Shown here: positions 1-7,925 of the stretch, piece by piece | Numbering within the stretch: the stretch's first letter is position 1 | Layout: every line of letters begins with the position of its first letter | Made by a program: the position numbers and the translations under genes | The notes under the pieces: model-generated | Told to the model about the DNA's origin: nothing | The model's input: only the letters and a program-made list of their open reading frames with translations | Database searches by the model: none | NCBI GenBank assembly: GCA_014055465.1 | Contig: WIAF01000002.1 | Location: 310,001 to 374,000 of the forward strand | Length of the DNA: 64,000 bases | Reading direction: 5' to 3' | From: Nitrospira sp. CR1.1 | Lineage (GTDB): Bacteria; Nitrospirota; Nitrospiria; Nitrospirales; Nitrospiraceae

Positions 1-247
1 CAATGCTCGGATTGATAACCATAAGTAGGTGAAACAGTTCTTTCAGAGCGTACGGACTCACCTCTCCTTGGCTGCTTAGTAACTGGTCAGTAACAATGTT
101 TCTGGCCAGAGCACGGTTCAGCTTCTGATTCACTTCTTGCTGATACATGCGCGTCGTGAAGACCATTAGGAGGGTGTATAGAACCCCAACCGCACAAAAC
201 AGGAAGAGCAACACAAGGGCGAGTTTGCCGTAAAGTGACCGCGACAT
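1..247 (-). CDS. Sensor histidine kinase, N-terminal part (cut by window edge)
   Basis: Only the first 82 residues lie in the window. I translated them from the ATG at 247, 2 nt after the TGA of the response regulator gene. The start is basic (MSRSLYGK), then comes one hydrophobic segment at about residues 8-29, then a polar stretch with no second membrane segment yet. This is the usual beginning of a membrane-bound sensor kinase with a periplasmic sensing region. No HAMP, HisKA or ATPase motif is visible because the gene runs off the left edge. The kinase call rests on the layout and on the tight coupling to an OmpR-type regulator. It might lie inside the neighbouring integrative element, whose left end is not seen. 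Confidence 0.6.
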   Translation of the reverse strand, partial: MSRSLYGKLALVLLFLFCAVGVLYTLLMVFTTRMYQQEVNQKLNRALARNIVTDQLLSSQGEVSPYALKELFHLLMVINPSI

Positions 248-249
248 GG

Positions 250-969
250 TCAGTCCTTTAAGCCGGATCCTTCTAGTTCACAGAATTTGTATCCGACGCC
301 CCACACAGTCAGAATAAAGTCGGGCTTGGCCGAATCCTTTTCAATCTTGGCGCGCAATCTGTTGATATGGGAATTTACCGTGTGTTCATAGCCGTCGTGA
401 CCGTAGCCCCAGACCGAATCGAGAAGCTGACTGCGCGTATAAACTCTGCCTGGATGGGATGCAAACTGCAGGAGCAAATCGAACTCTTTGGCCGTGAGAT
501 CCCTCAAGCTGCCTCTCACTGTGACCTTCCGTTTTTCAACATCGATGAAGAGGCCCTTTGCGCGGATAGTTTTCTGAACGTCCTGCGTCTTATCTCTAAA
601 TGCTTCAGAACGGCGGAAGAGGGCCTTTACACGTGCGAGCAGTTCTCGAACACTAAATGGTTTAGTAACATAGTCGTCAGCACCAACTTCCAGCCCAAGG
701 ACCCTGTCTATTTCTGAGGATTTCGCAGTCAACATGAGGATGGGTGTATAGGTGGGGAGCGATCGAAGCTGCCGACATATCTCTAACCCGTCGATGCCAG
801 GCAGCATCACGTCAAGAATAATAAGGTCATATCTCTTCGAGAGCACACATTGAAGGCCATCCTCTCCGGTTTTGGCGATCTCTACGGCATATGCGGTGTC
901 GGTCAGGTGCATCTCCAAGAGCCGACCAATATCTAAGTCGTCTTCTACGACAAGAATTTGTTTAGCCAT
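250..969 (-). CDS. OmpR/PhoB-family response regulator
   Basis: The protein has a receiver domain (about residues 1-120) with the acidic pair in VVEDDLDIG, the phosphoacceptor Asp in LIILDVMLPGIDG and the conserved Lys in VTKPFS. A C-terminal winged-helix DNA-binding domain follows (about 140-235), with the typical LTAKEFDLLL and SHINRLRAKIEKD segments. The length of 239 aa is standard. Two in-frame ATGs exist (978 and 969). The second, MAKQILVVED, fits the family better, and neither has a clear ribosome binding site. The sensor kinase gene starts 2 nt after its stop, so the two are surely co-translated. The signal sensed cannot be told from this window. Confidence 0.88.
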   Translation of the reverse strand: MAKQILVVEDDLDIGRLLEMHLTDTAYAVEIAKTGEDGLQCVLSKRYDLIILDVMLPGIDGLEICRQLRSLPTYTPILMLTAKSSEIDRVLGLEVGADDYVTKPFSVRELLARVKALFRRSEAFRDKTQDVQKTIRAKGLFIDVEKRKVTVRGSLRDLTAKEFDLLLQFASHPGRVYTRSQLLDSVWGYGHDGYEHTVNSHINRLRAKIEKDSAKPDFILTVWGVGYKFCELEGSGLKD

Positions 970-1148
970 GAAAACCATATATTCGAGGCAGCAGGAATGC
1001 CTTTAGCATAGCGTCCGTCACAAATTCATCACAGCCATAGTTTATAGACCGAACTGAAGAAAGCCGGGCATGCTGAGGAAATGTCCGCTTTCAATGCCAA
1101 GGCCTGGTTTAATCGCGCGAATATTCCATGTGTCGGTAGCCGAGAATT

Positions 1149-1400
1149 TTAAGAAGCGAGACTACGAGTGGTCAGCCCCGCACAGTCGATACAGAGCCAG
1201 ATTTCGCATGTGACGTCATGCTCCCTATAATAAAACCGCACCCACGACCGTTCAAATTGGCAGAACTCACACAGCCGTTCCTTCGTATGCTCAGGACAGA
1301 GCCAAGCTTTGCGCGCCCGGTCATAGGTGGTCGCTTCCCGTCCGCAACAGGCTGGACCGAACAGACTCGGCAGCTTCAGATCACATCGATGCCAGATCAT
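1149..1400 (-). CDS. Small cysteine-rich zinc-ribbon-like protein of the integrative element
   Basis: An 83-aa protein with paired cysteines: a CC pair near residue 18, then CPEH, CEFC and CIDC. Spacing of this kind normally binds one or two zinc ions. I chose the ATG at 1400 because it follows a strong ribosome binding site (AGGAGGTG, 5 nt upstream). Longer in-frame starts would overlap the upstream gene. It is the third gene of a tight minus-strand cassette behind an HTH gene and a putative replication protein, with 2 nt between stop and start. I do not recognise a named family. A nucleic-acid-binding accessory role in the element is an inference from its neighbours. Confidence 0.6.
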   Translation of the reverse strand: MIWHRCDLKLPSLFGPACCGREATTYDRARKAWLCPEHTKERLCEFCQFERSWVRFYYREHDVTCEIWLCIDCAGLTTRSLAS

Positions 1401-1402
1401 CC

Positions 1403-2116
1403 TCACACCTCCTGATAGACGAGTCCCTTCCCAAGCACCAGTTGCAAAATCGTGCCGCTGAACCAAATGGGATGGCCCGAGAGCAGATCCTCCCAGGTCT
1501 TGATGAACACGATCCGCGGGATCTCAATCTCGCCTCTGATCCGGCGATAGGCGTTCCGGGTGGACCATTGGTGCCGCATCTCTTCCCACAGTCGGCTAAT
1601 TGGGAACCCGAGGGAGCGCTTCCAGGACCAGCACATATTCACGTAGCCGCATTGATCCTGGACATATTGGCTGATGACGTACCGGCTGAGTCGATTGCGG
1701 GACCGATGACTCGGCTGATAGGCCTTGATCCAGACCACCGGAGCCCCGTGGAGAGCTTGCCACTGGGACGAGAGCCATTCCTGGGAGACCCAGAACCTTC
1801 GGGCACGTTCCCCATCCGGCACCCGCCAGGCCCAGAAGATATGAAGCACGCCATGCCCCTCTTCCGTCCGGACCTGGTAATACTCCAACCCCTGAAATCC
1901 CAGCTGGCGTTCAATCCGCTGGCGCAGCTGCTTGTGGTGATAGGTCAGCTTTTCCGCATCCCCGCCTTCTGCCGTGGAGAGCGTCACCCAGAGGACTTGG
2001 AACTGGTGGCACTCCCAGAACCACAAGAGCGACCGCACCCGGTGGTAGCCTCGTTTCTGTTTCCTCGTCCATTCCCCGGCGACGGGCTCCCGCCGGAACT
2101 CCTTCCAGCGGCTCAT
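1403..2116 (-). CDS. Putative rolling-circle replication initiator (HUH-like) of an integrative element
   Basis: This 237-aa basic, Trp- and Arg-rich protein resembles replication-associated proteins of small phages and plasmids. A degenerate metal-binding stretch, EEGHGVLHIFWAW near residue 90, looks like the histidine motif of HUH endonucleases. Further on, SRYVISQYVQDQ near residue 145 carries two tyrosines four residues apart and could hold the nicking tyrosine. The start ATG overlaps the stop of the upstream HTH gene by 4 bp (ATGA), so translation is coupled. With an integrase and a tRNA target close by, this suggests an element that can replicate as a circle after excision. The assignment comes from motif reading only. 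A different nuclease or an unrelated element protein remains possible. Confidence 0.45.
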   Translation of the reverse strand: MSRWKEFRREPVAGEWTRKQKRGYHRVRSLLWFWECHQFQVLWVTLSTAEGGDAEKLTYHHKQLRQRIERQLGFQGLEYYQVRTEEGHGVLHIFWAWRVPDGERARRFWVSQEWLSSQWQALHGAPVVWIKAYQPSHRSRNRLSRYVISQYVQDQCGYVNMCWSWKRSLGFPISRLWEEMRHQWSTRNAYRRIRGEIEIPRIVFIKTWEDLLSGHPIWFSGTILQLVLGKGLVYQEV

Positions 2117-2322
2117 CGGGCAGCCTCCGCTTGAGGAATGGCCGGCCTCAGGCCGGCAGCGAGAATCCGTTCCAATTCCTCAATGGGAATCCGCACGGCA
2201 CGCACGGACGGCTTCACATAGGCAATCTGCCGTTTCAGGATGTATTTCCTGATCGTGCTTTCTTTGAGTCCTAAGCGTTCGGCCGCTTCTCGAATGGTGA
2301 TCAATTTTGTACTCGGGACCAT
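2113..2322 (-). CDS. Excisionase/MerR-like helix-turn-helix DNA-binding protein
   Basis: A 69-aa protein built around one HTH of the excisionase type: ITIREAAERLGLKESTIRKY (about residues 9-28), then basic residues and VRIPIEELERIL. Such proteins bind operator or attachment-site DNA and act as directionality factors or small repressors. I chose the ATG at 2322 because AAGGAGGTG lies 5 nt upstream. A longer in-frame version reaching 2406 would cover the promoter region. It is the first gene of the minus-strand cassette and overlaps the replication-like gene by 4 bp. Inverted repeats just upstream (2357-2397) are likely binding sites. Confidence 0.75.
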   Translation of the reverse strand: MVPSTKLITIREAAERLGLKESTIRKYILKRQIAYVKPSVRAVRIPIEELERILAAGLRPAIPQAEAAR

Positions 2323-2356
2323 CGGGCACCTCCTTGGTAATGAGCGAATCATTAGT

Positions 2357-2420
2357 GTTATGCCTTGTATACGTGATGCATAACGTGTCTTGACACGCAT
2401 TACCATTGACGAGGTACACT
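2357..2420. promoter_or_regulatory. Divergent promoter/operator of the integrative element
   Basis: The 205 bp between the HTH gene and the plus-strand zinc-finger gene hold two inverted repeats. GTTATGC (2357-2363) and GCATAAC (2378-2384) are 21 bp apart, two helical turns. CGTGTC-TT-GACACG fills 2384-2397. A minus-strand -10-like TATACA (2366-2371) lies between the first pair. A plus-strand TTGACA (2390-2395) overlaps the second, with TACACT 19 bp downstream (2415-2420). This arrangement suits a switch controlled by the HTH protein. The repeats are seen directly; their function is inferred. Confidence 0.5.
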
Positions 2421-2527
2421 TCCCAAGAGTTTTCAGTCCGAAAGTGGCTCGTTCACCTCCAGTTTTTTCGTATGAAATGGGATGGAGTAATGAAGCTGCC
2501 GAAGCCAGCTACAGAAGGAGAGGTCAG

Positions 2528-3244
2528 ATGAACATAGACCGAGCCGCAATCTTTGAGCAGTTCTACGGCGAGATGAAGAAGGCCAGAGAGCGGATTCTCA
2601 CCACAGCAGACGGCGAAGTCGGCTGGCTCTTGAAGTTTGTCCAGACCGACCTAGAAGCGCTCACGCCAAGTGAATGGATGGTTCTGGCTTTCGAGGTAGC
2701 CAGCTTTGTGGATGACGTCGCGAATCGCCATGGGGAAGAAATCGCGACGGAAGGAGGATGGAGCGTCCAATCTATCCCAGGAGAGAAGTTTCGTGGCACT
2801 ATTCCAAGCCGCGCAGAGGCCAAAGAGATTCAGACCATGGTCCTCCGCAGCTTAGAGAACTTATGGAAAAAGGCAGTGGCTGCCTTCACGTTTCCCCAAT
2901 TCACGATCATTGTCACGTTGCCGGGCGCGGACCATGAACGCAAAGGGAGTGTGTTTGTTGCCACAAAGCGAAAAGTGAAGGAGTTTGAATATCGGTTCGC
3001 CCATTTATTGGTCGACTATTCCGGGCGAATTCGGCGTTGTCCAGAATGCCAACGGATTTACCTCGCCATTCGATTTGATCAAACCTACTGCGGTCCTCGG
3101 TGCCAGACACGAGTGGCCACTCGGAAATGGCGAGAGAAACATCTACCGAAGAAACAAAAAGCCTCTGGAGATACGACTAGCACGAAGGCCGATTCGGCCA
3201 GAAAAGGGCGAAAGGGAGGGTCCGATGGCAAGGCGAAACGGTAA
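2528..3244 (+). CDS. Hypothetical protein with C-terminal CGNR-like zinc finger
   Basis: A 238-aa protein of unknown function. The first 170 residues show no motif I recognise. Near the C terminus IRRCPECQRIYLAIR is followed by YCGPRCQTR, a four-cysteine zinc finger of the kind seen in CGNR-type transcription-related proteins. A basic Lys-rich tail follows. I chose the ATG at 2528, which has GGAGAGG just upstream. In-frame starts at 2390 and 2477 lie in or near the promoter region and lack a good site. The gene overlaps the integrase start by 20 bp, so the two are translationally coupled. A regulatory or DNA-binding role in the element is plausible but unproven. Confidence 0.6.
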   Translation: MNIDRAAIFEQFYGEMKKARERILTTADGEVGWLLKFVQTDLEALTPSEWMVLAFEVASFVDDVANRHGEEIATEGGWSVQSIPGEKFRGTIPSRAEAKEIQTMVLRSLENLWKKAVAAFTFPQFTIIVTLPGADHERKGSVFVATKRKVKEFEYRFAHLLVDYSGRIRRCPECQRIYLAIRFDQTYCGPRCQTRVATRKWREKHLPKKQKASGDTTSTKADSARKGRKGGSDGKAKR

Positions 3245-4427
3245 AGACCGTGGAGTGGTGTTTAAACAAGGCGGTTGGTGGGTTCGCCTGTATGTGAATG
3301 GCCGGGAGAAATGGTTCCGGGCGGACTCCAAGAGCCAAGCCAAGACGCTGTACGGTCGGTTGCGGTCCGAGGCGCGCGAGAATCGCTATTTTCCCGAGAA
3401 GTATGCCGTTTCCAAAGAGTTGACCCTCCGAGCATGGATTGCGCGGTATCTGGAAGGAGTGACCTCGCCAGGTCTTCGGAATGTGCATCGCTATGGAAAG
3501 TTCTGGTCGAAGCTCCTAGGGCGGAAGCTTTTGACCGAGATTACCGCCGACGACTTACGGCATATCCAAGCCAAAATGAAGCACAAGGGCACACGCACCG
3601 CCCGAACGATTAATCGCTACTTTGGAGCCCTACGACGTATCCTGAACTTGGCGATTGCCGATGGTCTGCTTTCCGCCAATCCCATCAAAGGCGTGAAGTT
3701 CTTTTCCGAGCCTGGTGGGCGGCTTCGCTTCCTGAGTGATAAGGAAATCTCCAGCCTCCGGGATACCTTGCCTCCGGAGCACTGGTTGATTGTGGCCTTT
3801 GCACTCGAAACAGGCCTACGCCTGACCGAGCAGTTTCATTCCCGCTGGGACTGCCTGAACACGGAACAGGGCATCTTGACCATTCCATTGAGTAAGTCAG
3901 GCAAGACCCGCCACGTCATTCTGACGGATGCCGCGCTGGACATCGTCAAGGGTCTCACCTCCTGGATGCACAGCCCCTTTCTTTTCCCGAGTCCCCTCAC
4001 CTCCGCACAACCGATGCAGGGGCGAAACTTTGTGGTGAAGATCTATGAACCTGCCTTGAAACGAGCAAAAATCGAAGGAGTGACCTGGCACACCCTCCGG
4101 CATACCTTCGCGTCTCGGGCTGTGATGGCAGGAGTCGATATCCGGACCGTCCAGGAATTGATGGGCCATTCCACGATCACCATGACCATGCGCTATGCGC
4201 ATCTCTCCCCGGCTCATTTACGCACAGCAGTGAATCGAGCGAGTTTGGGGGCAATTGCCGCGAAAAGTGCGAGTGGAACCGGGAGTAAAACCGGGAGTAG
4301 CGATAATCAGCGGGTTGAACAGGGTCCGGTCAGAATCACCGAACCCTCTGAGATATTTACAGGAATGGTTGGAGGCGCCGGGCGGGTTCGAACCGCCGCA
4401 TCGCAGTTTTGCAGACTGCTCCCTTAG
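3225..4427 (+). CDS. Tyrosine recombinase/integrase
   Basis: A 400-aa phage-type integrase that catalyses site-specific recombination between the element and its chromosomal target. It has an N-terminal arm-binding part (GVVFKQGGWWVRLYVNG), a SAM-like core-binding domain (about residues 65-160) and a catalytic domain. Visible catalytic residues are Arg in ALETGLRLTEQ, HTLRH (His-x-x-Arg), His in LMGHSTITM and the nucleophile Tyr in MRYAHLS. The ATG at 3225 has GGGAGGG 4 nt upstream and lies inside the end of the preceding gene. The last 18 or so codons, including the stop at 4425-4427, lie within the antisense of the tRNA-Cys gene. This shows that the tRNA 3' end is the attachment site. Confidence 0.93.
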   Translation: MARRNGKDRGVVFKQGGWWVRLYVNGREKWFRADSKSQAKTLYGRLRSEARENRYFPEKYAVSKELTLRAWIARYLEGVTSPGLRNVHRYGKFWSKLLGRKLLTEITADDLRHIQAKMKHKGTRTARTINRYFGALRRILNLAIADGLLSANPIKGVKFFSEPGGRLRFLSDKEISSLRDTLPPEHWLIVAFALETGLRLTEQFHSRWDCLNTEQGILTIPLSKSGKTRHVILTDAALDIVKGLTSWMHSPFLFPSPLTSAQPMQGRNFVVKIYEPALKRAKIEGVTWHTLRHTFASRAVMAGVDIRTVQELMGHSTITMTMRYAHLSPAHLRTAVNRASLGAIAAKSASGTGSKTGSSDNQRVEQGPVRITEPSEIFTGMVGGAGRVRTAASQFCRLLP

Positions 4428-4445
4428 CCACTTGGGTACGGCGCC
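4370..4445 (-). tRNA. tRNA-Cys (GCA anticodon), integration site
   Basis: Read on the minus strand this gives a full cloverleaf. The acceptor stem GGCGCCG pairs with CGGCGCC, then come discriminator U73 and an encoded CCA. The anticodon stem GCAGT/ACTGC encloses loop CTGCAAA, which contains anticodon GCA. The T arm GGCGG-TTCGAAC-CCGCC is canonical. U73 and GCA both fit cysteine. Length is 76 nt with CCA. The 3' half overlaps the end of the integrase gene on the other strand, as expected when an element has integrated into a tRNA 3' end and restored it. Confidence 0.96.
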
Positions 4446-4454
4446 ACGGGTCGG

Positions 4455-4484
4455 ATTATAGAAGGGGGAGGTTCTGGAACTCAA
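4455..4484 (-). promoter_or_regulatory. Sigma70-type promoter for tRNA-Cys
   Basis: On the minus strand TTGAGT (4484-4479) and a perfect TATAAT (4460-4455) are separated by 18 bp. The -10 ends 9 nt before the first base of the tRNA at 4445. The position and near-consensus sequence make this a convincing promoter. It lies upstream of the tRNA on the side away from the element, so integration would leave it intact. Confidence 0.72.
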
Positions 4485-4547
4485 CCGCGAAGAGCGGCGA
4501 AATGGAGGAATCTTCGAACAACACAGCCGATGGTCTTATGCAGTTGA

Positions 4548-5747
4548 TTACGGCTTGCTTGGGAGCACGGGAATGTCACGAACGATGGTGGACTGCTCAT
4601 CCGGCGTGTGGCCCATCAATTCCCAGCCCGCTTCCGCTTGCCCATCCGACAACCCGTTGTGCGTGACGCCGGACGCTTCGGCTTCTTTTTCCTTGGCCAG
4701 TTGCTCGACTTCGTAGATGAGCGTATCCATAAGTTCGTCCATGGGCACCTTGCGCATCAGCTTGCCCTTCTTGAAGAGAATGCCCTTGCCTTCGCCGCCC
4801 GCGATGCCGATGTCGGCCTCTTTCCCTTCACCGATACCGTTGACGACGCAACCCAGGACGGAGACATTCAATGGGGTCTTGATATGGCCCAATTTCTTTT
4901 CCAACTCGTTGGCCATCCGCACCACATCGATTTCGACCCGGCCGCAGGTCGGACAGGCAATGACATTGATGCCGCGATGCCGCAACTCCAGCGACTTCAG
5001 GATTTCGAAGCCGACTTTGACCTCTTCCACCGGATCGGCGGCAAGCGAGACGCGCAGCGTGTCGCCGATGCCCTGCGAGAGCAACCAACCGAGGCCGATC
5101 GCGGATTTGACCGCGCCGGTCATGGCGGTGCCGGCTTCAGTAATGCCGATATGCAGCGGGTAGTTGGACTGGGTGGAGAACAGATAGTAGGCATCAATCG
5201 CGTGATGGACGTCTGATGCCTTGAGCGACACCTTCATGTTGGTGAAGCCTTCGTCTTCGAGCGCATGCACGGCGTTTAAGGCTGATTCGGACAGGGCCTC
5301 CGGCGAAGGCCACCCGTACTTATCCAGTAAAGGACGCTCAAGCGAGCCGCCGTTCACGCCCACGCGCAAAGGAATGCCCCGCTCATTGACGGCCTTGATC
5401 ACTTCCTGCACTTTCCACCAGGCCCCGATGTTGCCGGGATTGATACGAACGCAATCAACGACTTCGGCCGCCTTGAGCGCCAGACGGTGATCGAAGTGAA
5501 TGTCGGCAATCAACGGCACCGTCATTGCCGCCTTGATCTTCGGCAGCGCCGCCGCCGCCTCATCGTCCGGCACGGCCACGCGAATGAGTTCGCAGCCGGC
5601 GGTTTCCAACTGCTGGATCTGCTCCACCGTCGCCTTCACGTCACGCGTATCGGTGGAACACATCGACTGGACCGAAATCGGCGCATCGCCGCCGATCTTG
5701 ACCGATCCCGCCTGAATCTGCCGCGTTTTTTTCCTGGTGATATGCAT
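4548..5747 (-). CDS. ispG: 4-hydroxy-3-methylbut-2-enyl diphosphate synthase (flavodoxin/ferredoxin), MEP pathway
   Basis: IspG (GcpE) converts the cyclic diphosphate MEcPP to HMBPP, the penultimate step of the MEP isoprenoid pathway, using a [4Fe-4S] cluster. The 399-aa protein has the N-terminal TIM-barrel part with SVQSMCSTDTRD and LIADIHFDHRLAL. The C-terminal cluster domain has CPTCGR (near residue 270) and VLGCVVNGIGE (near 305), which supply the cluster cysteines. A tail of about 45 residues after the usual end (from EAEASGVTHN) is not conserved in the family as I know it. It lies 51 nt downstream of dxs on the same strand, so two MEP enzymes are probably co-transcribed. Confidence 0.96.
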   Translation of the reverse strand: MHITRKKTRQIQAGSVKIGGDAPISVQSMCSTDTRDVKATVEQIQQLETAGCELIRVAVPDDEAAAALPKIKAAMTVPLIADIHFDHRLALKAAEVVDCVRINPGNIGAWWKVQEVIKAVNERGIPLRVGVNGGSLERPLLDKYGWPSPEALSESALNAVHALEDEGFTNMKVSLKASDVHHAIDAYYLFSTQSNYPLHIGITEAGTAMTGAVKSAIGLGWLLSQGIGDTLRVSLAADPVEEVKVGFEILKSLELRHRGINVIACPTCGRVEIDVVRMANELEKKLGHIKTPLNVSVLGCVVNGIGEGKEADIGIAGGEGKGILFKKGKLMRKVPMDELMDTLIYEVEQLAKEKEAEASGVTHNGLSDGQAEAGWELMGHTPDEQSTIVRDIPVLPSKP

Positions 5748-5798
5748 CAGTGTTTCGACCTGTCGCGTTGACCTTCGATCTGCCTCGGGTGATCGACC

Positions 5799-7742
5799 TT
5801 AGCTGCCCTGCTCATCGCCGTGCGGCAAGCTGCCGACAAGCGAGGCCAAGCGAGCGGCATCGTCCGCCACCACGCCGGCGCCGAATAGCGTCTTCACGCT
5901 GTTGTAGATGCCGTCGGCTGTCAGGCCGTACCGTTCGCGCAACAGATCTTGCGGCCCTTGCTCGATGTACCAATCTGGCAACCCGAGCACCTTGGTGCGC
6001 AACATCAGTCCGGCATCAGACAAGGTTTCCAAGACGGCGGAACCGAATCCGCCCATCTTGCAGCCTTCTTCCACCGTGACTAGGCAACGCACATTCTTCG
6101 CCGTGTTGAGGATGAGTTCGGTATCCAGCGGCTTGGCGAATCGGGCGTTGACCACGGCGGCGGAAATACCGTCCTGGGCCAACCGTTCGGCAGCCTTCAT
6201 GGCCGGCCAGACAGTGACGCCGATCGCCACGATCGCTACATCCGTCCCCTCCCGCAACAATTCACCCTTGCCGATCGGCAATGCAGTGGGCTCAGGATCC
6301 ATCGGCACCCCGAGGCTCACGCCCCGCGCGTACCGCACGGAAGCGGGGCCATCAAAACTCACGCAAGTCTTGATCATATGCTGCAATTCGTTTTCGTCCT
6401 TGGGCGCGGCCACGACCATGTTCGGCACATGGCGCAGGAACGCAAAATCGAACGCGCCATGGTGAGTGGTGCCGTCTTCGGCCACGAGTCCGCCCCGATC
6501 GATGCAGAAGGTGACCGGCAGGTTCTGAGTGGCCACATCGTGCACCACCTGGTCGTAGGCCCGTTGCAAGAAGGTGGAGTACAGGGCCACCACCGGCTTC
6601 ATGCCCTGCGCCGCCATACCGGCCGCGAAGGTCACCGCATGCTGCTCCGCGATACCCACGTCATAAATCCGATCCGGAAACTCTTTTTCAAACGCATTCA
6701 GACCGGTGCCCTCACACATCGCGGCAGTAATGGCGACCACGCGCTTGTCTTGATGGGCAACCTTGATCAAGGCATCCACGGCCATACTGGTGTAACTGGG
6801 GCGCACGGCTTTCTTCGCCGGCACGCCCGTTTCACGCACAAACGGCGGGCAGGCATGGAACCAGACGGGGTTATCCATCGCCGCCTGATACCCCAAGCCT
6901 TTTTTCGTGATCACGTGCAGCAGGACCGGGCCCTTCATTTTCAGCACGTTTTCCAATGTCGGCAGCAGGTGCTCGAAATTGTGTCCGTCGATCGGCCCGG
7001 CGTACTGAAAGCCTAATTCCTCGAATAACAGTCCTGGCAAAATTGCGCCCTTGGCCAACTCCTCGGCCCGGCGGGCGATCTTTTGCATTTCGGCGCCAAT
7101 GTGGGGAATCTTCCGCAGAAGCTGGCCGGTTTCTTCACGCATCCGGGCGTAGAATTCGCCAGTGAACGTCCGGTTCAGGTAGGCGGAAATGGCTCCGACG
7201 TTTCGGGAAATCGACATTTGATTGTCGTTCAAGACGACGATGAAATCCTTATTCGTCCCGCCCGCGTGGTGCAACCCTTCCAGAGTCATGCCCGCCGTCA
7301 TCGCTCCGTCGCCGACGACGCAGACCACCTTGTGTTTCTCGCCCCGTTGCTCCCGCGCTTCCACCATTCCGAAGGCGGCTGAGACGCCGGTGCCGGCATG
7401 TCCGGCATTGAAGGTATCGTACGCACTTTCTTCGCGCTTGCAGAACCCGCTCAACCCGCCGTATTGCCGTAACGTATGGAACTGTTCCCGGCGTCCGGTG
7501 AGGAGCTTGTGGGTATAGGCCTGATTGCTGGTGTCCCAGACGATTTTATCTTTGGGCGTATCCAGAAGATATTGCAATGCGACCGTCAACTCCACGACAC
7601 CCAGATTGGAGGCCAGATGCCCCCCCACATTCGAAACCACCGCGAGGATTTGCTCACGAATCTCCTGGCATAGTTCCGGAAACTGTTCAGGGGACAGACG
7701 CTTCAAATCAGCGGGACTGTGGATATTTTTTAGCAGAGACAT
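5799..7742 (-). CDS. dxs: 1-deoxy-D-xylulose-5-phosphate synthase
   Basis: DXS condenses pyruvate and glyceraldehyde 3-phosphate to make DXP, the entry step of the MEP pathway. The 647-aa length is normal. The thiamine diphosphate motif is clear: GDGAMTAGM near residue 145, ending in LNDNQMSIS near 175. The transketolase pyrimidine domain carries the catalytic Glu in YDVGIAEQHAVTFAAG, and the transketolase C-terminal domain follows. AAGGAG lies 8 nt upstream of the ATG. It is followed by ispG after 51 nt. About 180 bp separates it from the barrel gene upstream; I see no distinct feature there. Confidence 0.97.
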   Translation of the reverse strand: MSLLKNIHSPADLKRLSPEQFPELCQEIREQILAVVSNVGGHLASNLGVVELTVALQYLLDTPKDKIVWDTSNQAYTHKLLTGRREQFHTLRQYGGLSGFCKREESAYDTFNAGHAGTGVSAAFGMVEAREQRGEKHKVVCVVGDGAMTAGMTLEGLHHAGGTNKDFIVVLNDNQMSISRNVGAISAYLNRTFTGEFYARMREETGQLLRKIPHIGAEMQKIARRAEELAKGAILPGLLFEELGFQYAGPIDGHNFEHLLPTLENVLKMKGPVLLHVITKKGLGYQAAMDNPVWFHACPPFVRETGVPAKKAVRPSYTSMAVDALIKVAHQDKRVVAITAAMCEGTGLNAFEKEFPDRIYDVGIAEQHAVTFAAGMAAQGMKPVVALYSTFLQRAYDQVVHDVATQNLPVTFCIDRGGLVAEDGTTHHGAFDFAFLRHVPNMVVAAPKDENELQHMIKTCVSFDGPASVRYARGVSLGVPMDPEPTALPIGKGELLREGTDVAIVAIGVTVWPAMKAAERLAQDGISAAVVNARFAKPLDTELILNTAKNVRCLVTVEEGCKMGGFGSAVLETLSDAGLMLRTKVLGLPDWYIEQGPQDLLRERYGLTADGIYNSVKTLFGAGVVADDAARLASLVGSLPHGDEQGS

Positions 7743-7925
7743 TGCACAATCTCCTTGTCAAAGCATGACAATTGGACGCAGGTATTCATATTCGTGGAAA
7801 ACAATCGTCTTGAGAAGGTCGTGGCGAAGCAGCGAAAGAAGTTTCGTACAAATCGCCTCATCCTCACATATGGAAACGCCTGTGTCAAGATTCTGTTCCC
7901 TCTCCACTGCTATCCGCCCATGTCG

